From assembly GCA_947449315.1 (NCBI GenBank), contig CANFRC010000005.1, positions 121,388 to 185,387 of the forward strand: a DNA stretch of 64,000 bases, written 5' to 3'. This stretch comes from Bacteroidota bacterium. GTDB lineage: Bacteria > Bacteroidota > Bacteroidia > 2-12-FULL-35-15. Position 1 is the first letter of the stretch. Every line of letters starts with the position of its first letter. Below, piece after piece: positions 46,756-57,127 of this stretch. The position numbers were made by a program, and so were the translations under genes. The notes below the pieces were generated by a model that saw only the letters and a list, made by a program, of their open reading frames with translations, had not been told where the DNA came from and made no database searches.

Positions 46756-46932
46756 ATGGCAACAATTAAAATTAAACAAGTAAAAAGCGGAATAGGGCAA
46801 ACTGTTCGTCAAAAACGTACATTGCAAGCTTTGGGTTTTATCAAAATGCACCAAACTATTGAAAAGGAAGCAACTCCTCAGGTTCTTGGAATGATAAAAA
46901 AAGTAGCTCATTTGCTAGTTGAAGTAAAATAA
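46756..46932 (+). CDS. rpmD: 50S ribosomal protein uL30
   Basis: 58 residues, starting MATIKIKQVKSGIG and containing RTLQALGFIKMHQT, the L30 signature. It fills the space between rpsE and rplO, where rpmD is expected. Confidence 0.96.
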   Translation: MATIKIKQVKSGIGQTVRQKRTLQALGFIKMHQTIEKEATPQVLGMIKKVAHLLVEVK

Positions 46933-47005
46933 AATTAGAGAAGTATTGAATTTTAAAATTGTCACAAACAATTTTTGATTCTACAAATCAATAAAAAGAA
47001 AAAAA

Positions 47006-47464
47006 ATGAATTTAAGTAACTTAACACCAGCAGAAGGATCAGTAAAAAACGCTAAGAAGCGTATTGGTAGAGGCCAAGGGTCTGGAAAAGGCGGTACATC
47101 AACTAAAGGTCACAAAGGTGCACAATCACGTTCTGGATATTCTGCAAAAAGAGGATTTGAAGGTGGTCAAATGCCATTACAAAGACGTGTTCCAAAATTT
47201 GGTTTCAAAAATATCAATCGTGTTGAATATCGTGGTATCAACTTAGACGTTATTCAAGGTTTAGTGGATGATAACAAAGTTGAATCAATTGATTTAGCAT
47301 TTCTAGTTTCTAAAGGATTAGCTCATAAAAACGATAAAGTGAAAGTGTTAGGTCGTGGTGAATTGAAATCTAAAGTTGAAATTAAAGTTCATGCATTTTC
47401 AGCAACAGCTAAATCTGCTATCGAAGCTAAAGGTGGTTCAGCTGTTTCAATTGAAAAGGCATAA
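47006..47464 (+). CDS. rplO: 50S ribosomal protein uL15
   Basis: 152 residues. The N-terminal basic arm RIGRGQGSGKGGTSTKGHKG (about 21-40) and FEGGQMPLQRRVPKFGF are conserved. It precedes secY by 22 bp. Confidence 0.98.
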   Translation: MNLSNLTPAEGSVKNAKKRIGRGQGSGKGGTSTKGHKGAQSRSGYSAKRGFEGGQMPLQRRVPKFGFKNINRVEYRGINLDVIQGLVDDNKVESIDLAFLVSKGLAHKNDKVKVLGRGELKSKVEIKVHAFSATAKSAIEAKGGSAVSIEKA

Positions 47465-47486
47465 ATTAACACAGTAATACTGTTTT

Positions 47487-48833
47487 ATGAAAAACTTAAT
47501 AAATACTTTAAAAAACATTTGGAAAATTGAAGACTTGCGAGTTCGTATTTTGAATACGCTCGGATTTATTTTGATTTACCGCTTGGGTTCTTATATCATC
47601 CTTCCGGGTGTTAATTCTGATGAACTTTTAAAAGCTAGTAAGACAGCAAATGAAGGTATTGTTGGTTTAATCAATATTTTTGCAGGAGGTGCTTTTTCAC
47701 GCGCTTCAATTTTTGGATTAGGGATTATGCCTTACATTTCAGCTTCCATTGTCATCCAATTGTTGGGAATGGCTTTGCCTTATTTCCGTAAATTGCAAAT
47801 GTCAGGTGAAAGTGGTCGAAAGAAAATTAATCAGATAACACGTTTTTTAACTGTAGGTATCACATTATTGCAAGCCCCAGGTTATATTGCATCTCAAATT
47901 ACAAATAAAGCAGGTGCTGTAAGTGATCCTAGTTTTGGCTGGATGGCTCAATCTGTTTTAATCTTGGTAACCGGAACCATGTTCGTAATGTGGTTAGGTG
48001 AAAAAATTACAGATAAAGGTATTGGTAATGGTATCTCTATCATTATTATGATTGGTATTATTGCTCGTTTACCTTTTGCTTTCTTAACAGAATTCGCAAA
48101 TCGCCTTGGCGGTCAAGGTGGCGGTGGCGGATTGATCATGTTATTGATCGAGATTGTTCTATTATTATTAATTATTATTGCTGCAATTATGCTGGTTCAG
48201 GGAACTCGCAAAATTCCTGTTCAATTTGCAAAGAAAATTGTGGGAAGTAAGCAATATGGTGGTGTGCGTCAGTACATTCCTCTGAAAGTGAATGCAGCAG
48301 GGGTTATGCCAATTATTTTTGCTCAGGCAATTATGTTCATTCCGATTACATTGATTCAATATTCTAAAGCAGATTCTTTAACGGGCGTTCTTGGTGCATT
48401 GTCTAACCACCGCGGTCTTCCTTACAATTTGGTTTTTGCATTATTGATTATTGTATTTACCTATTTTTATACAGCAATTACTGTTAATCCAAACCAAATG
48501 GCTGAGGATATGAAACGTAATGGAGGTTTTGTTCCAGGTGTTGTGCCGGGTAAAAAAACAGCTGAATTTATTGATGCTGTTATGTCTAGAATTACGTTAC
48601 CTGGTTCTATTTTCCTTGCAATTATTGCTATTTTACCAGCATTTGCCATGATGATGAATGTGGATCAAGGGTTCTCTCAATTTTTTGGTGGAACTTCATT
48701 ATTGATTCTTGTAGGTGTTGTATTAGATACATTGCAGCAAATTGAAAGTCATTTATTAATGCGTCATTACGATGGATTAATGAAGACAGGAAGAATAAAA
48801 GGTCGCTCTTCAATGAGTATGACCACTACTTAA
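47487..48833 (+). CDS. secY: Preprotein translocase subunit SecY
   Basis: 448 residues with 10 predicted transmembrane helices forming the Sec channel. GGAFSRASIFGLGIMPYISASI (split: plug and TM2 region about 66-87) and the C-terminal cytoplasmic loop HLLMRHYDGL are conserved. secY in the spc part is the normal arrangement. Confidence 0.98.
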   Translation: MKNLINTLKNIWKIEDLRVRILNTLGFILIYRLGSYIILPGVNSDELLKASKTANEGIVGLINIFAGGAFSRASIFGLGIMPYISASIVIQLLGMALPYFRKLQMSGESGRKKINQITRFLTVGITLLQAPGYIASQITNKAGAVSDPSFGWMAQSVLILVTGTMFVMWLGEKITDKGIGNGISIIIMIGIIARLPFAFLTEFANRLGGQGGGGGLIMLLIEIVLLLLIIIAAIMLVQGTRKIPVQFAKKIVGSKQYGGVRQYIPLKVNAAGVMPIIFAQAIMFIPITLIQYSKADSLTGVLGALSNHRGLPYNLVFALLIIVFTYFYTAITVNPNQMAEDMKRNGGFVPGVVPGKKTAEFIDAVMSRITLPGSIFLAIIAILPAFAMMMNVDQGFSQFFGGTSLLILVGVVLDTLQQIESHLLMRHYDGLMKTGRIKGRSSMSMTTT

Positions 48834-48860
48834 AAATACAAACGATAAAGAAGAAGAAAA

Positions 48861-49649
48861 GTGTCGAAAGGGTTGTATTATAAGACAAAAGAAGAGATTG
48901 AATTAATTAGAGAAAGTTCTTTACTTGTTGGAAAAACATTAGCCGAAGTTGCAAAGGTTATTAAACCTGGTGTTACTACTTTATCCTTGGATAAGATAGC
49001 ATACGAGTTTATTAATGACAATAACGCAATACCCGCCTTTCTTAATTATAGCGGTTTCCCTAACTCATTGTGTATTTCAGTTAATTCACATGTTGTTCAC
49101 GGAATTCCTGGTAAGTATGAATTGAAAGATGGTGACATTGTTTCTGTTGACTGTGGAGTTGTTAAAAATAAATTTTTTGGCGATTCAGCATATACCTTTG
49201 CAATTGGAGAAGTAAAACCTGAGATTCTAAATCTTTTAAAGGTGACAAAAGAAAGCCTTTATAAAGCAATTGAAGTAGCTGTTGTTGGTAAGCGCTTAGG
49301 AGATATTGGTGACGCTGTTCAATCATATTCAGAATCACATGGTTATTCAGTGGTTCGTGAGTTAGTAGGACATGGAATAGGTCAGAATCTTCATGAAGCA
49401 CCTGAAGTACCAAACTATGGTAAAAAAGGAACAGGCCTAAAACTTCAGGAAGGTTTAGTAATTGCAATCGAACCAATGATTAACTTAGGAAAGAAAGCAA
49501 TAACACAGGAAAATGATGGTTGGACAATAAGAACAGCTGATAATTTACCATCAGCACATTTTGAGCACACAATAGCAATTGGAAAAGACAAAGCAGATAT
49601 TTTATCAAGCTTTGAGTATATAGAAGAAGTTTTAAAAGGAAGAAAATAA
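48861..49649 (+). CDS. map: Methionine aminopeptidase
   Basis: 262 residues, type I, GTG start. The five metal ligands are visible: Asp and Asp in [14 protein letters not shown], His in [13 protein letters not shown], Glu in IEPMI, and Glu in HFEHT near the C-terminus. It removes the initiator Met from nascent proteins. No adk gene lies between secY and map, which fits Bacteroidota. Confidence 0.97.
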   Translation: MSKGLYYKTKEEIELIRESSLLVGKTLAEVAKVIKPGVTTLSLDKIAYEFINDNNAIPAFLNYSGFPNSLCISVNSHVVHGIPGKYELKDGDIVSVDCGVVKNKFFGDSAYTFAIGEVKPEILNLLKVTKESLYKAIEVAVVGKRLGDIGDAVQSYSESHGYSVVRELVGHGIGQNLHEAPEVPNYGKKGTGLKLQEGLVIAIEPMINLGKKAITQENDGWTIRTADNLPSAHFEHTIAIGKDKADILSSFEYIEEVLKGRK

Positions 49650-49653
49650 ATAT

Positions 49654-49872
49654 ATGGCAAAACAAGCGTCAATTGAGCAAGACGGAACAATTTTAGAAGC
49701 GTTGTCAAATGCAATGTTTCGCGTCGAGCTTGAAAACGGACATGTGATCACTGCTCATATTTCTGGCAAGATGCGAATGCATTACATAAAAATTTTGACC
49801 GGAGATAAAGTAAAGATTGAAATGTCGCCATATGATTTAACAAAAGGACGCATTTCGTACCGATATAAATAG
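49654..49872 (+). CDS. infA: Translation initiation factor IF-1
   Basis: 72 residues, an OB-fold. [23 protein letters not shown] and RISYRYK at the end are typical. It starts 4 bp after map. Confidence 0.98.
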   Translation: MAKQASIEQDGTILEALSNAMFRVELENGHVITAHISGKMRMHYIKILTGDKVKIEMSPYDLTKGRISYRYK

Positions 49873-49912
49873 TAGATAACAAAGAATAGTAATTTAGTAA
49901 TTCAAAGAAATA

Positions 49913-50029
49913 ATGAAAGTAAGAACATCAATTAAAAAAAGAAGTGTTGATTGCAAGATCGTTCGTAGAAAAGGTGTCTTGTATGTTATCAACAAAAAAA
50001 ATCCTAAGTTCAAACAAAGACAAGGATAA
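49913..50029 (+). CDS. rpmJ: 50S ribosomal protein bL36 (zinc-independent form)
   Basis: 38 residues, [20 protein letters not shown] at the start and KFKQRQG at the end. Only one of the usual Cys residues (Cys14) is left and the His is replaced, so it should not bind zinc. Position between infA and rpsM is canonical. Confidence 0.96.
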   Translation: MKVRTSIKKRSVDCKIVRRKGVLYVINKKNPKFKQRQG

Positions 50030-50078
50030 TTTTTTCCGTTAAGGATATTTAATAAAAAAACATAATTAATAAAATACA

Positions 50079-50456
50079 ATGGCAAGAATTGCAGGTATTG
50101 ATTTACCAAACAACAAAAGAGGAGAAATAGGTTTAACTTATATATACGGAATTGGCCGTAGCACTGCTCAAAAAGTATTAACTGAAGCTGGTATCGACTG
50201 GAACATAAAAGTTCAGGATTGGAATGATGATCAGTTAACAGCTATCCGTACAATCCTTAACGATAAATACAAGTTAGAAGGTTCTTTACGTTCTGAAGTT
50301 CAATTAAACATTAAGCGTTTAATGGATATCGGTGCATACAGAGGAATTCGTCACCGTGTTGGTTTACCGGTTCGTGGACAAACAACTAAAAATAACGCAC
50401 GTACCAGAAAAGGTAAACGTAAAACGGTTGCTAACAAGAAAAAAGTAACTAAATAG
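50079..50456 (+). CDS. rpsM: 30S ribosomal protein uS13
   Basis: 125 residues. [25 protein letters not shown] (split across the N-terminal helix) and [21 protein letters not shown] at the C-terminal side are the S13 signature. First gene of the alpha part. Confidence 0.98.
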   Translation: MARIAGIDLPNNKRGEIGLTYIYGIGRSTAQKVLTEAGIDWNIKVQDWNDDQLTAIRTILNDKYKLEGSLRSEVQLNIKRLMDIGAYRGIRHRVGLPVRGQTTKNNARTRKGKRKTVANKKKVTK

Positions 50457-50467
50457 TAATTAAAAAG

Positions 50468-50485
50468 GTTAACGTTACAGTTAAC
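50468..50485 (+). other. Spacer hairpin between rpsM and rpsK
   Basis: Two copies of the palindrome GTTAAC (50468-50473 and 50480-50485) with a 6-base loop; also a direct repeat of GTTAACG. Confidence 0.45.
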
Positions 50486-50503
50486 GATCAACTAAATAAA
50501 ACA

Positions 50504-50914
50504 ATGGCAAAATCAAACCAAACAACAACTACTGGTAAAGCAGCAGCAAAAAAAAGAGTTGTAAAAGTAGAAGCAGTGGGTGAAGCTCACATCAATGCGA
50601 CTTTTAACAACATCATTATTTCTTTGACCAACATGACAGGTCAAGTAATTTCTTGGTCAAGCGCAGGTAAAATGGGCTTCCGTGGTTCAAAGAAAAATAC
50701 ACCTTACGCAGCTCAGTTAGCAGCTCAGGATTGTGCTAAAGTTGCACATGATGCAGGTTTAAGAAAAGTTAAAGTATTTGTTAAAGGTCCTGGTGCTGGT
50801 CGTGAATCAGCTATCCGTACCCTAGCTGGTGCAGGAATTGAAGTAACTGAAATTATGGATATCACTCCGATTCCTCATAATGGTTGCCGTCCTCCTAAAC
50901 GTAGAAGAGTATAA
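50504..50914 (+). CDS. rpsK: 30S ribosomal protein uS11
   Basis: 136 residues. [18 protein letters not shown] and [18 protein letters not shown], then [10 protein letters not shown] at the end, are conserved. Confidence 0.98.
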   Translation: MAKSNQTTTTGKAAAKKRVVKVEAVGEAHINATFNNIIISLTNMTGQVISWSSAGKMGFRGSKKNTPYAAQLAAQDCAKVAHDAGLRKVKVFVKGPGAGRESAIRTLAGAGIEVTEIMDITPIPHNGCRPPKRRRV

Positions 50915-50933
50915 TCATAAAATAAAAATATAA

Positions 50934-50956
50934 GTAATTGGTCAATTGACTATTAC
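50934..50956 (+). other. Spacer hairpin between rpsK and rpsD
   Basis: GTAAT / ATTAC outer arms enclosing the 10-bp palindrome GTCAATTGAC. Confidence 0.4.
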
Positions 50957-50991
50957 TAAAACGTAACAACAACAAACAATAACAAAATACA

Positions 50992-51597
50992 ATGGCAAGA
51001 TACATCGGCCCCAAGTCAAGAATAGCAAGAAAATTTAAAGAGCCAATTTTTGGACCTGATAAAGTTTTAGAAAAAAAGAACTACCCTCCGGGACAACATG
51101 GTTTGTCTAAGAAACGTTCTAAACAATCAGAATACGCTGTTCAGTTACAAGAAAAACAAAAAGCTAAATATACATACGGTATTTTAGAGCGTCAATTCGC
51201 TAAGATTTATACAATGGCACAACGTGCTCATGGTGTTACTGGTGAAGTATTATTACAGTTGATCGAGTCTCGTATTGATAATGTTGTTTATCGCATGGGA
51301 ATTGCTCCAACGCGCAGTGGTGCTCGCCAATTAGTTGGTCACCGTCATATTACAGTAAATGGTAATGTAGTGAATATCCCTTCATATATTTTGAAACCTG
51401 GCGATACTGTTGCAGTTCGTGAGCGTTCTAAAACTATGGAAGTGATTAGCAATAGTGTTGCTTCTTCTACAAACTCTTTCCCTTGGATGGATTTTGATAA
51501 AACAAGTATGTCAGGAAAATTTATTGCTATTCCTGAAAGACTTCAGATTCCTGAAAATATAAAAGAACAACTTATTGTCGAGTTGTACTCTAAATAA
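50992..51597 (+). CDS. rpsD: 30S ribosomal protein uS4
   Basis: 201 residues, the zinc-free form (no Cys in the N-terminal domain). The S4 RNA-binding domain includes [17 protein letters not shown] (about 106-122). In E. coli S4 represses the alpha operon; no pseudoknot leader was looked for successfully here. Confidence 0.98.
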   Translation: MARYIGPKSRIARKFKEPIFGPDKVLEKKNYPPGQHGLSKKRSKQSEYAVQLQEKQKAKYTYGILERQFAKIYTMAQRAHGVTGEVLLQLIESRIDNVVYRMGIAPTRSGARQLVGHRHITVNGNVVNIPSYILKPGDTVAVRERSKTMEVISNSVASSTNSFPWMDFDKTSMSGKFIAIPERLQIPENIKEQLIVELYSK

Positions 51598-51680
51598 TAG
51601 AGCATTCTTTGTGATGGATTTTTTTCTATCATTATCAAAAAGACAAATAAAAATAGTACTTAACTAATAAAATATAACAC

Positions 51681-52673
51681 ATGGCAATTTTAGCTTTTCA
51701 AAAACCTGACAAGGTTATTATGATTAACTCCAGTGAAACTGAAGGTCAATTTGAATTCCGTCCTTTAGAGCCTGGTTATGGTATTACCGTTGGTAATGCT
51801 TTAAGAAGAATCTTGTTGTCATCTCTTGAAGGTCACGCAATTACTACAATTAAAATTGAAGGTGTTGATCATGAGTTTTCAACTTTAAAAGGTGTTGCTG
51901 AAGATATAACTGAAATCATTTTGAACTTAAAACAAGTTCGTTTTAAAAAACAAATTGAAACAACTGATTTTGAAAAAGTAACTGTAACTGTTACTGGTAA
52001 AACTCAATTAACTGCTGGCGATATTGGTAAATTTACTTCTGGTTTCCAAGTATTGAATTCAGATCTTGTTATCTGTAACATGGAACCTAACGTAAAATTG
52101 AAAATTGAATTAACAATTGATAAAGGTCGTGGTTACGTTCCTGCTGAAGAGAACAAACCTGTGAATGCTCACGCTGGATTAATTCCAATCGATTCTATTT
52201 ATACTCCTATTAAAAATGTTCAATACAGTATTGAAAATTTTCGTGTGGAGCAAAAGACAGATTATGAAAAGTTGATTATGAACATCACAACAGATGGTTC
52301 TATTCATCCGAAAGAAGCATTGAAAGAAGCTGCTAAAATTTTAATTCACCACTTCATGTTATTCTCTGATGAGCGTATCACCTTGGATACAGAAGAAAAA
52401 ATGGCAACTGAAGAGTTTGATGAAACATCATTACACATGCGCCAGTTGTTAAAAACTAAATTAGTTGACATGGATTTGTCAGTTCGTGCTTTAAATTGCT
52501 TAAAAGCTGCTGATGTTGAAACGCTTGCTGATCTAGTATCATTCGCGAAACATGACCTATTAAAGTTCCGTAATTTCGGTAAAAAATCACTTACTGAATT
52601 AGAAGACTTAGTTGCTAATAAAGGTTTGACTTTTGGAATGAACTTGGCAAAATATAAATTAGATAAAGAATAA
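51681..52673 (+). CDS. rpoA: RNA polymerase alpha subunit
   Basis: 330 residues. N-terminal dimerisation domain with [20 protein letters not shown] (27-46) and C-terminal domain with [16 protein letters not shown] motif ([16 protein letters not shown], about 295-310) that contacts promoter DNA and activators. Confidence 0.98.
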   Translation: MAILAFQKPDKVIMINSSETEGQFEFRPLEPGYGITVGNALRRILLSSLEGHAITTIKIEGVDHEFSTLKGVAEDITEIILNLKQVRFKKQIETTDFEKVTVTVTGKTQLTAGDIGKFTSGFQVLNSDLVICNMEPNVKLKIELTIDKGRGYVPAEENKPVNAHAGLIPIDSIYTPIKNVQYSIENFRVEQKTDYEKLIMNITTDGSIHPKEALKEAAKILIHHFMLFSDERITLDTEEKMATEEFDETSLHMRQLLKTKLVDMDLSVRALNCLKAADVETLADLVSFAKHDLLKFRNFGKKSLTELEDLVANKGLTFGMNLAKYKLDKE

Positions 52674-52750
52674 TACGGACTTTGGATCATGGATTTTAGA
52701 TGTTTGACGTCTAAATATCTGATATCTAATATCTAAACACTGAAAATAAA

Positions 52751-53236
52751 ATGAGACACGGAGATAAATTAAACAATTTAGGTAGAAAAACAGCTCATCG
52801 CAAAGCGATGTTGGCAAATATGGCTAGCTCTTTAATCCTACACAAACGCATTGCTACAACTGTAGCTAAAGCAAAAGCATTAAGAATATATGTTGAGCCA
52901 CTTTTGACAAAATCTAAAGATGACAGCACACATTCAAGACGTACTGTATTTGCTTACCTAGGAAATAAGGAAGCTGTTGATATGCTTTTCAAAGAAGTAT
53001 CTTCTAAAATAGCGGATCGTCCAGGTGGATATACCAGAATTTTAAAAACTGGCGCTCGTATGGGTGACAATGCCGATATGTGCTTTATTGAGCTTGTTGA
53101 TTACAATGAAAATATGTTATCAGCAAAAGCCCCTGCAAAAGCAAAAACTGCCAGACGTGGTGGTAAAAAGAAATCAACAGATGCCAAAGTTGAAAAAACG
53201 GAAGGTGCAACAGACGAAAGCTCAAAAAGTGAATAA
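52751..53236 (+). CDS. rplQ: 50S ribosomal protein bL17
   Basis: 161 residues. [20 protein letters not shown] start is the L17 signature. The last 35 residues form a Lys/Ala/Thr/Ser tail beyond the folded domain. Last gene of the super-operon, followed by a terminator. Confidence 0.98.
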   Translation: MRHGDKLNNLGRKTAHRKAMLANMASSLILHKRIATTVAKAKALRIYVEPLLTKSKDDSTHSRRTVFAYLGNKEAVDMLFKEVSSKIADRPGGYTRILKTGARMGDNADMCFIELVDYNENMLSAKAPAKAKTARRGGKKKSTDAKVEKTEGATDESSKSE

Positions 53237-53262
53237 TTTGTTAAATTAAAATTTTAATTCTT

Positions 53263-53298
53263 AAAAAGGATAAAGTAATTTTGCTTTATCCTTTTTTT
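53263..53298 (+). terminator. Terminator of the ribosomal super-operon
   Basis: Perfect 13-bp stem AAAAAGGATAAAG / CTTTATCCTTTTT, 8-base loop (TAATTTTG), then T-tract, directly after rplQ. Confidence 0.92.
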
Positions 53299-53319
53299 AT
53301 GACCCTTCGTTAAATAACT

Positions 53320-54456
53320 ATGAAATACACAGCAAAAGCTCCCGCAATTTTATTACTTGAAGATGGTAAAGTTTTTCATGGAAAAGCTGCCGGAAAAATT
53401 GGTACAGCAACTGGTGAAATATGCTTTAATACGGGTATGACAGGCTATCAAGAAATATTTACAGATCCTTCCTATTTCGGACAGATCATTGTTACAACAA
53501 ATGTCCATATCGGTAATTATGGTGTTAATAATGATGAAGTAGAGTCTGATTCAATTAAGATTGCTGGATTGGTTTGCAAGCAATTCAATGAATTTCACTC
53601 TCGTAAGCGTTCGAATGGATCTTTAAAAGATTATTTTGTGAATGATAACATTGTGGCCATTTCCGATGTGGATACTCGGGCAATCGTTCGTTATATAAGA
53701 GATAAAGGTGCTATGAATTGCATTATCTCATCCGAAACATTGGATGTAGAGGTCTTGAAAGAAAAGCTAGCAAAAGTGCCTTCTATGGCTGGTTTAGAGT
53801 TGTCTTCTAAAGTAAGTACAACGAAGGCCTATTTTGTAGGTGATCCAAATTCTAACTATAAAGTTGCTGTTACCGACTTTGGTGTAAAGAAAAATATTTT
53901 ACGTTCTCTTGTTCAACGCGGATGCTACCTTCAGGTATTTCCTATGAAAACATCCTTTGAAGAAATGATGAAATGGAGCCCTGACGGTTTCATGATCTCC
54001 AATGGTCCAGGAGATCCATCTGTCATGAAAGAAGAAATGGCAACTGTTAAAACCATCATTAATTCTGGTGTTCCAACTTTTGGGATTTGTCTAGGACATC
54101 AATTGATCGCTGAAGCATCAGGCATATCTACATTTAAAATGCACAAAGGGCATCGTGGAATTAATCACCCTGTGAAAAATATCATTACGGGTAAAAGTGA
54201 AATTACTTCTCAAAATCATGGTTTTGGTGTAAAAGCGGAAGATGTTGCCAAAGTAAAAAATATGGAGGTGACGCACATTAACTTAAATGATAATACAATT
54301 GAAGGTTTGCGTTACACAGACAAAAATGTATTCTCTGTTCAGTATCACCCTGAAGCTTGCCCCGGTCCTTATGATTCTCGATACTTATTTGATGATTTTA
54401 TTTCAATGATCTCATCGGTAAAGAACAAAGAAAATAAACCTGAAGTGACTGCATAA
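53320..54456 (+). CDS. carA: Carbamoyl-phosphate synthase small subunit
   Basis: 378 residues, the glutaminase that supplies ammonia to CarB. The N-terminal LLEDGKVFHGKAAG is typical of CarA. The triad is visible: Cys in TFGICLGHQL (about 245-254) and His-Glu in QYHPEACPGP (about 342-351). carB is not in the window. A terminator lies directly after the stop codon. Confidence 0.97.
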   Translation: MKYTAKAPAILLLEDGKVFHGKAAGKIGTATGEICFNTGMTGYQEIFTDPSYFGQIIVTTNVHIGNYGVNNDEVESDSIKIAGLVCKQFNEFHSRKRSNGSLKDYFVNDNIVAISDVDTRAIVRYIRDKGAMNCIISSETLDVEVLKEKLAKVPSMAGLELSSKVSTTKAYFVGDPNSNYKVAVTDFGVKKNILRSLVQRGCYLQVFPMKTSFEEMMKWSPDGFMISNGPGDPSVMKEEMATVKTIINSGVPTFGICLGHQLIAEASGISTFKMHKGHRGINHPVKNIITGKSEITSQNHGFGVKAEDVAKVKNMEVTHINLNDNTIEGLRYTDKNVFSVQYHPEACPGPYDSRYLFDDFISMISSVKNKENKPEVTA

Positions 54457-54490
54457 AAAAATCTCCAAGGTAATTCTTGGAGATTTTTTT
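54456..54490. terminator. Bidirectional terminator between carA and tRNA-Arg
   Basis: A-tract, arms ATCTCCAAG / CTTGGAGAT, T-tract. It can also end the minus-strand tRNA transcript, which stops two bases away. Confidence 0.88.
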
Positions 54491-54491
54491 G

Positions 54492-54565
54492 TGACCTCGA
54501 GAGGATTCGAACCTCCAACCTGCAGAACCGGAATCTGCCATTCTATCCAGTTGAACTACGAAGCC
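54492..54565 (-). tRNA. tRNA-Arg (anticodon CCG)
   Basis: 74 nt on the minus strand. Acceptor arms GGCTTCG / CGAGGTC pair with two G-U wobbles, D-stem GTTC/GAAT, anticodon stem GCAGA/TCTGC with loop TTCCGGT (anticodon CCG, reads CGG), T-arm GGAGG-TTCGAAT-CCTCT. The discriminator is A; CCA is not encoded and must be added enzymatically. Confidence 0.92.
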
Positions 54566-54577
54566 ATTCATTATTTG

Positions 54578-54585
54578 CAAAGGTA
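54578..54585 (-). promoter_or_regulatory. Candidate -7 box of the tRNA-Arg gene
   Basis: On the minus strand it reads TACCTTTG, identical to the -7 box of the ribosomal super-operon, 12 bases before the mature tRNA 5' end. Confidence 0.6.
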
Positions 54586-54733
54586 ATAATTATGAGGGCA
54601 AAGAATTACTTTTTTTTATCTTAGTTGAAATCATCTTGAATAAATGAGCAATATGAAAATTCATCATTCTTGATTTTTTTATACAATAATATCAGTACTT
54701 TTATGTTTAGGTAAGGCATAATTTTTTTTAATA

Positions 54734-57103
54734 ATGAAACATTCCGTATTAATAACTACACTTCTTCTGTTTGTAAATTTGATAACGGCTCAAACTGTTC
54801 CTATTGGAGGGTGGCAAGAGCATTTGTCTTATAAAAATGCACTCTCAGTTACAGCAGGTAACGGAATAGTTTATTGTGCTACTAAAAGTGGTGTGTTCTC
54901 CTTCAAGAAATCAGATAATTCGATGACACGTTTATCCAAAATTAACAGCCTCTCAGATGTTGAAGCAACAGTCATTAGAATTAATCCATTCAATAATAAA
55001 GTTATTGTTTCCTATAAAAATTCAAATATCGATTTGATTGAAAACAATAGGGTTGTTAATATTTCCGATATAAAAAGAAAGTCGATAATAGGCAACAAGC
55101 TAATCAACAATATTTCATTTATAAATCAATATGCATATTTATCATGTGGATTTGGAATTGTTGTGATTGATATGGATCGCGATGAAGTAAAAGATACCTA
55201 TTATATTGGTCCTGGCGGAGCCGCAATCGATGTAAGAGATATTGCAAACGATGGCACCTATTTATATGCTGCAACGAGTTCTGGGATTTATCGAGCACTT
55301 TTAAGCAATCCCAATCTTGCAAATTTTGCTTCCTGGACCCTGATAAACAACCTCGCGTCTGGGATTGATCTTCCCACGGGGATTTACAATACAATTGCTG
55401 TATATAATGGGAAGATGTATACCAATTATTCTAATTATATTATGAATAATACCTATAATCAGGATTCTATGTTTGTTCTAGATATCGCTACATCTTCCTG
55501 GTCTCACTTTATTCCTTCTGGATTTCCGACTTCAGGAAGCGGTTATATCACCTATACAATCAAAAATAATTACAATCAATTACTGCTGGTGCTGGAAGGC
55601 AGTGTTTATACATTTAACACTAGTTTAGTAGGTACTGGGTATTATTCTGGATACTTCTCAGATGCTACGAGAGCAAAGGATGCGGTATTGGATAATGCTG
55701 GAGGTATTTGGATGGCTGATTCAAAATATGGATTGGTTTCGTGGCTGCCAGGCATTGGTTACCAAGCAAGGTATCCAAACGGTCCTAGCAGTGAACGGGT
55801 AATTAATATGAGCTTGAGTGATGAGGTGTTGTGGGTTGCACCGGGCGGTGTTAATGTTTCCTGGCAAAATGTGGGATTTACGGATGGTTTGTATTCTTTC
55901 GCAAATGAAAGCTGGACAAATGTAAATGGGGATTATCCTTCTATTATCAATCTGGATACTATTTATGATATTATGAATGTTATTGTAGATCCCGATAATT
56001 CCAAAAAAGCCTATGCAAGTACTTGGGGCTTTGGTGTGATCGAACTAAATAATGGAGTGCCAACCAATGTGTATACTGAATCAAACAGCTCATTACACGC
56101 TATTTCGGCTAATGGGCCAATTTGGACTTACGGATTAGCTTTTGATGAAGCAAAAAATTTATGGATAACCAACTCTGTTGTTACGAATGCGCTTTCTGTT
56201 AAAAAAGCAACTGGTGGTTGGCAGGATTTTGATTTCTCTGCAATACTAGGTGCAGGTTCTTATTTAGGTCAAGTTTTAGTGGATAAAACAGATCAAAAAT
56301 GGATAGTACTCACCCGCGGTGGAGGTATTTTGGTTACTAAAATTGGAACTACAGCAGCAACAATAAGTGCTGCCAATACAAAAAAATTAACCATTTCACC
56401 TGGCAATGGCGCCTTGCCAACAACAGCTGTAGAGTGTCTTGCAAAGGATCTGGATGATGAGATCTGGGTTGGAACGGATAAAGGCATCTGCGTGTTTTAT
56501 ACCCCAGAAAATGTTTTTACAGGAGCCAATTTTGATGCGCAGCAAATATTATTAGAGCAGGATGGACATGTTCAGATACTTTTAGAAACAGAAATTGTTC
56601 AAGCAATTGCTGTTGATGATGCAAACCGTAAATGGATTGGAACGGCCAATTCTGGAGTGTTTTTAATGTCTGCTGATGGCACCAAACAGATTCAACATTT
56701 TGATGAAACAAACAGCCCTTTGTTCAGCAACGATGTAAAAAGTATTGTCATTAATCATAAAACAGGCGAGGTTTATTTCGGAACATCAAAAGGTGTTATT
56801 TCTTATCGTGGAACTGCAGCAGAAGCATACGATGACTTTACCGATGTTTATGCATTTCCTAATCCTGTAAATCATGGATATAATGGACCAATTGCGATAA
56901 AAGGTTTAATGAATAATTCTACCTTAAAAATTACAGACATCAGCGGATCATTGGTGTATGAAACAAAATCAGAAGGTGGGCAGGCAATATGGTATGGCAC
57001 AAATTTTAAAAATGAACGTGTAAGCAGTGGTGTATATATGGTTTTTTGCACCAGTGAGGACGGAACTAAAAAGTTTGTCACTAAAATCCTTATTATTAAT
57101 TAA
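54734..57103 (+). CDS. porZ: PorZ, T9SS attachment-complex protein
   Basis: 789 residues. Signal peptide (ends NLITAQ), then beta-propeller repeats beginning GGWQEHLSYKNALSVTAGN, whose opening strongly matches PorZ; further repeats include IWVGTDKGICVF and KWIGTANSGVFLM. The last 85 residues (FPNPVNHGYNGPI, ITDISGSLVYE, SSGVYMVF) are a T9SS type A sorting domain, as PorZ carries. PorZ, with PorU and PorV, attaches secreted proteins to surface lipopolysaccharide. It sits 24 bp before recO, a pairing common in this phylum. Confidence 0.88.
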   Translation: MKHSVLITTLLLFVNLITAQTVPIGGWQEHLSYKNALSVTAGNGIVYCATKSGVFSFKKSDNSMTRLSKINSLSDVEATVIRINPFNNKVIVSYKNSNIDLIENNRVVNISDIKRKSIIGNKLINNISFINQYAYLSCGFGIVVIDMDRDEVKDTYYIGPGGAAIDVRDIANDGTYLYAATSSGIYRALLSNPNLANFASWTLINNLASGIDLPTGIYNTIAVYNGKMYTNYSNYIMNNTYNQDSMFVLDIATSSWSHFIPSGFPTSGSGYITYTIKNNYNQLLLVLEGSVYTFNTSLVGTGYYSGYFSDATRAKDAVLDNAGGIWMADSKYGLVSWLPGIGYQARYPNGPSSERVINMSLSDEVLWVAPGGVNVSWQNVGFTDGLYSFANESWTNVNGDYPSIINLDTIYDIMNVIVDPDNSKKAYASTWGFGVIELNNGVPTNVYTESNSSLHAISANGPIWTYGLAFDEAKNLWITNSVVTNALSVKKATGGWQDFDFSAILGAGSYLGQVLVDKTDQKWIVLTRGGGILVTKIGTTAATISAANTKKLTISPGNGALPTTAVECLAKDLDDEIWVGTDKGICVFYTPENVFTGANFDAQQILLEQDGHVQILLETEIVQAIAVDDANRKWIGTANSGVFLMSADGTKQIQHFDETNSPLFSNDVKSIVINHKTGEVYFGTSKGVISYRGTAAEAYDDFTDVYAFPNPVNHGYNGPIAIKGLMNNSTLKITDISGSLVYETKSEGGQAIWYGTNFKNERVSSGVYMVFCTSEDGTKKFVTKILIIN

Positions 57104-57127
57104 TCAAAAGGGAAGCCTCATTTTAAA

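Noticed and set aside
34562..53236. Missing tuf and adk genes as a deletion
   Set aside because: Their absence from this super-operon is normal in Bacteroidota.
54398..54580. Minus-strand open frame of 60 codons
   Set aside because: It runs through tRNA-Arg, a terminator and the carA 3' end; such frames across tRNAs are usual artefacts.
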